Shown here: one piece after another, positions 41,498 to 42,912 of the stretch
Layout of the letters: each line of letters starts with the position of its first letter
Numbering within the stretch: the stretch's first letter is position 1
Assembly (NCBI GenBank): GCA_964536025.1
Contig: CAZHXA010000018.1
Location: forward strand, 1-42,912
Length of the DNA stretch: 42,912 bases
DNA from: RGIG4576 sp964536025
Lineage (GTDB): Bacteria > Bacteroidota > Bacteroidia > Bacteroidales > Muribaculaceae
Direction of reading: 5' to 3'
Made by a program: the position numbers and the translations under genes
Notes under the pieces: generated by a model
Seen by the model: only the letters and a program-made list of their open reading frames with translations
Told to the model about the DNA's origin: nothing
Database searches by the model: none

Positions 41498-42808
41498 TTA
41501 TTTCAATAATACTTTAGAAGTCTTTGAACCTTGTTTTTTAATGTATACACCATGTTGGGGAGTTGCTACCTTGACTCCTTGCAAATTGTAATATTCGATT
41601 GGACTATTTTCGTCAACTATAATAGTGTTATCCAACCCCGTCAGGTTCTCTTTATGAGTTATTATATAGATTGATGTAATTTTTGTGTATTTATTATCTG
41701 TAAATGTTAAAGTTATACTTTGGGGTAAGTCGTTTTCAGCAATCCATAAAGTTCCTTCTATTTTCCCGGTTGAACAATCGATAATTTCTCCTACGTCGTT
41801 TAAACACTTAAAATAAATATATTTTAAAGAGCTATCTTGTGGAGGTGTGATTTGCAATTTACCTTTCATTAAAAATTGCCAATATTGTTCATTATTATAA
41901 TTAATATACTTTCCGCTTCTTTTATTAGAATCAGTTGTTGCATTAAAAGTAATGCCTTTTGACTCAAAATTTAAATATAGAGTATTGTGCTCCCAATTAT
42001 TTTCTTGAGCTAATTCTTCGATTTTAATAGTTGTTTCACTTTCATTATTTGACGGTTTCACAAAGGTAACTTTGTATTCTTCAACTTTACTTGACTCATT
42101 ACCTTCAGTTATTGCAATTGCTTTTATTGTGCAATTTTTGCTAACAGTAAATGGAGATGTGTAAAGTGTTGAACTTTCTGTTGGTGTTGAGCCATCGGTA
42201 GTATAATATATTTTTGCTGATGTTAAGATACTTGTTATAGTTATCTGGGTATTTTCGTCAAATATGTAATGTTTTCCTGTGGTAGTTGATATTTCAATTT
42301 TTTTTTCTTCGTATTTATAAATAGAAACATAATCATTGTCCTTATAATATTTAAAATCCATAGTTTGACCAGGGAAAAAATAAAAATATCTTCCACTTGA
42401 TGATTTAATGGAAAATTTACCTGAGTTTCCTAAACTAATTTCATTCTCCATCGGGGTTGATGATATATTTAAGTCATTCGCCTCTTTTTGATTTCCTATG
42501 TAATTGTTGTTTGAGCATACTTGTATATAGTATGTGTTTTTATTAGGAACAGGAGATATATTTACCTCGTATGATTTGTATTTACCATCATTATAATTAA
42601 GGACATCGCCAGGTGTAGAAATTTCTTCAAAATTATCATTATCCATTGTTCCATTAAAAACATAGGACTTCGTATCATTTTTTTCGTAAACAAGAAGGTA
42701 TTTACCACTCCAATCAGTTGGAATTGTTGTTACCTTTTCATAACACTGTGAATAAACTACACTGATTGTGCTAAAAAATAAAAGTAATAATAAGGTTAGC
42801 TTTTTCAT
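41498..42808 (-). CDS. Secreted protein with a chitobiase-like C-terminal domain and a Bacteroidales C-terminal tail
   Basis: A 436-residue exported protein that I cannot name by function. A Sec signal peptide covers residues 1-20 (SVVYS-Q). Residues about 25-165 look like a beta-rich domain with repeated Tyr/Asn strands. Residues about 175-248 resemble the chitobiase/beta-hexosaminidase C-terminal domain (IYYTTDGSTPT, 200-210). A further beta region follows. The last 45 residues (EYYNLQGVKVATPQHGVYIKK) match a tail common on Bacteroidales surface proteins and related to type IX secretion sorting domains. No catalytic motif is visible. The final lysine-rich end is intact. It is monocistronic. 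Confidence 0.7.
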   Translation of the reverse strand: MKKLTLLLLLFFSTISVVYSQCYEKVTTIPTDWSGKYLLVYEKNDTKSYVFNGTMDNDNFEEISTPGDVLNYNDGKYKSYEVNISPVPNKNTYYIQVCSNNNYIGNQKEANDLNISSTPMENEISLGNSGKFSIKSSSGRYFYFFPGQTMDFKYYKDNDYVSIYKYEEKKIEISTTTGKHYIFDENTQITITSILTSAKIYYTTDGSTPTESSTLYTSPFTVSKNCTIKAIAITEGNESSKVEEYKVTFVKPSNNESETTIKIEELAQENNWEHNTLYLNFESKGITFNATTDSNKRSGKYINYNNEQYWQFLMKGKLQITPPQDSSLKYIYFKCLNDVGEIIDCSTGKIEGTLWIAENDLPQSITLTFTDNKYTKITSIYIITHKENLTGLDNTIIVDENSPIEYYNLQGVKVATPQHGVYIKKQGSKTSKVLLK

Positions 42809-42869
42809 TTTATCAAGATTTTTTCGTTAAACATTAAATTATATTCATAATAACAGTTAATCAACATAA

Positions 42870-42900
42870 CAAATATAATAACACTATTTCATTTAACAAA
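42870..42900 (-). promoter_or_regulatory. Promoter of the secreted-protein gene
   Basis: On the minus strand, TTTG (42900-42897), 19 bases, then TATATTTG (42877-42870). This is an exact consensus match, with a leader of about 55 nt. Confidence 0.65.
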
Positions 42901-42912
42901 TTTTTATATCAT

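Noticed and set aside
1..42912. tRNA or rRNA genes, CRISPR arrays, insertion sequences, prophage or integrative elements
   Set aside because: I saw no tRNA-like cloverleaf sequences, no regularly spaced repeats, no transposase or integrase motifs and no att-like duplications. Short RNAs cannot be excluded by eye.

Overview
The window looks like ordinary chromosome from an AT-rich member of the Bacteroidota, most likely order Bacteroidales. The evidence is as follows. Promoters repeatedly fit the Bacteroidota pattern TTTG-N19-21-TAnnTTTG, and Shine-Dalgarno sequences are not evident. Typical genes include an RprX/RprY-like two-component pair, an EF-G2-like paralogue, a FeoA-FeoB fusion, a menaquinone cluster, L25-Pth-S4, and a secreted protein with a Bacteroidales-type C-terminal tail. 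GC content is low (mid-30s percent by eye). PFOR, menaquinone synthesis and polyamine genes suit an anaerobic, probably gut-associated, organism. The genus cannot be fixed from the sequence.

Layout. 1-3.8 kb: pyruvate:ferredoxin oxidoreductase with its own promoter and terminator. 3.9-7.1 kb, minus strand: a PlsC-type acyltransferase, and a sensor kinase/response regulator pair. 7.2-10.7 kb: an EF-G paralogue with altered GTPase motifs, divergent from hemW. 10.7-16.1 kb, minus strand: a probable operon of FeoAB, a POT-like transporter and a K+/H+ antiporter. 16.1-21.8 kb, minus strand: menD-menB-menC-menE, very tightly packed, ending in a membrane acyltransferase. 22-26.2 kb, plus strand: a B3/B4-domain protein with a YciO-type protein, then mdh, then glnS. 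26.4-28.3 kb, minus strand: aguA-aguB, converting agmatine to putrescine. 28.4-29.1 kb: a DUF4136-like lipoprotein. 29.1-35.1 kb, minus strand: a His/Cys-rich small protein followed by a CusB/CusA/TolC-type metal efflux system. 35.2-36.9 kb, minus strand: rplY-pth-S4 protein. 37.1-41.1 kb, plus strand: an ABC-F ATPase and a PepO-type lipoprotein peptidase. 41.5-42.8 kb, minus strand: a secreted protein with a chitobiase-like domain.

Together the genes cover central anaerobic carbon metabolism (PFOR, malate dehydrogenase), respiratory quinone synthesis (MenD/B/C/E), iron uptake and heavy-metal export, polyamine production, and translation (GlnRS, L25, Pth, S4 protein, EF-G paralogue, ABC-F). 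I found no tRNA or rRNA gene, insertion sequence, phage gene, integrase, CRISPR array or obvious genomic island.

I did not find a clearly new multi-gene system. The most interesting points are smaller. They are the EF-G paralogue lacking key GTPase residues, the His-rich metal cassette with a cop-box-like site in its promoter, short or absent leaders at several promoters, palindromes at the nifJ and aguA promoters, and a 409-bp gap after the peptidase gene that carries two plus-strand terminators and so may hold an orphan transcript or a decayed gene.
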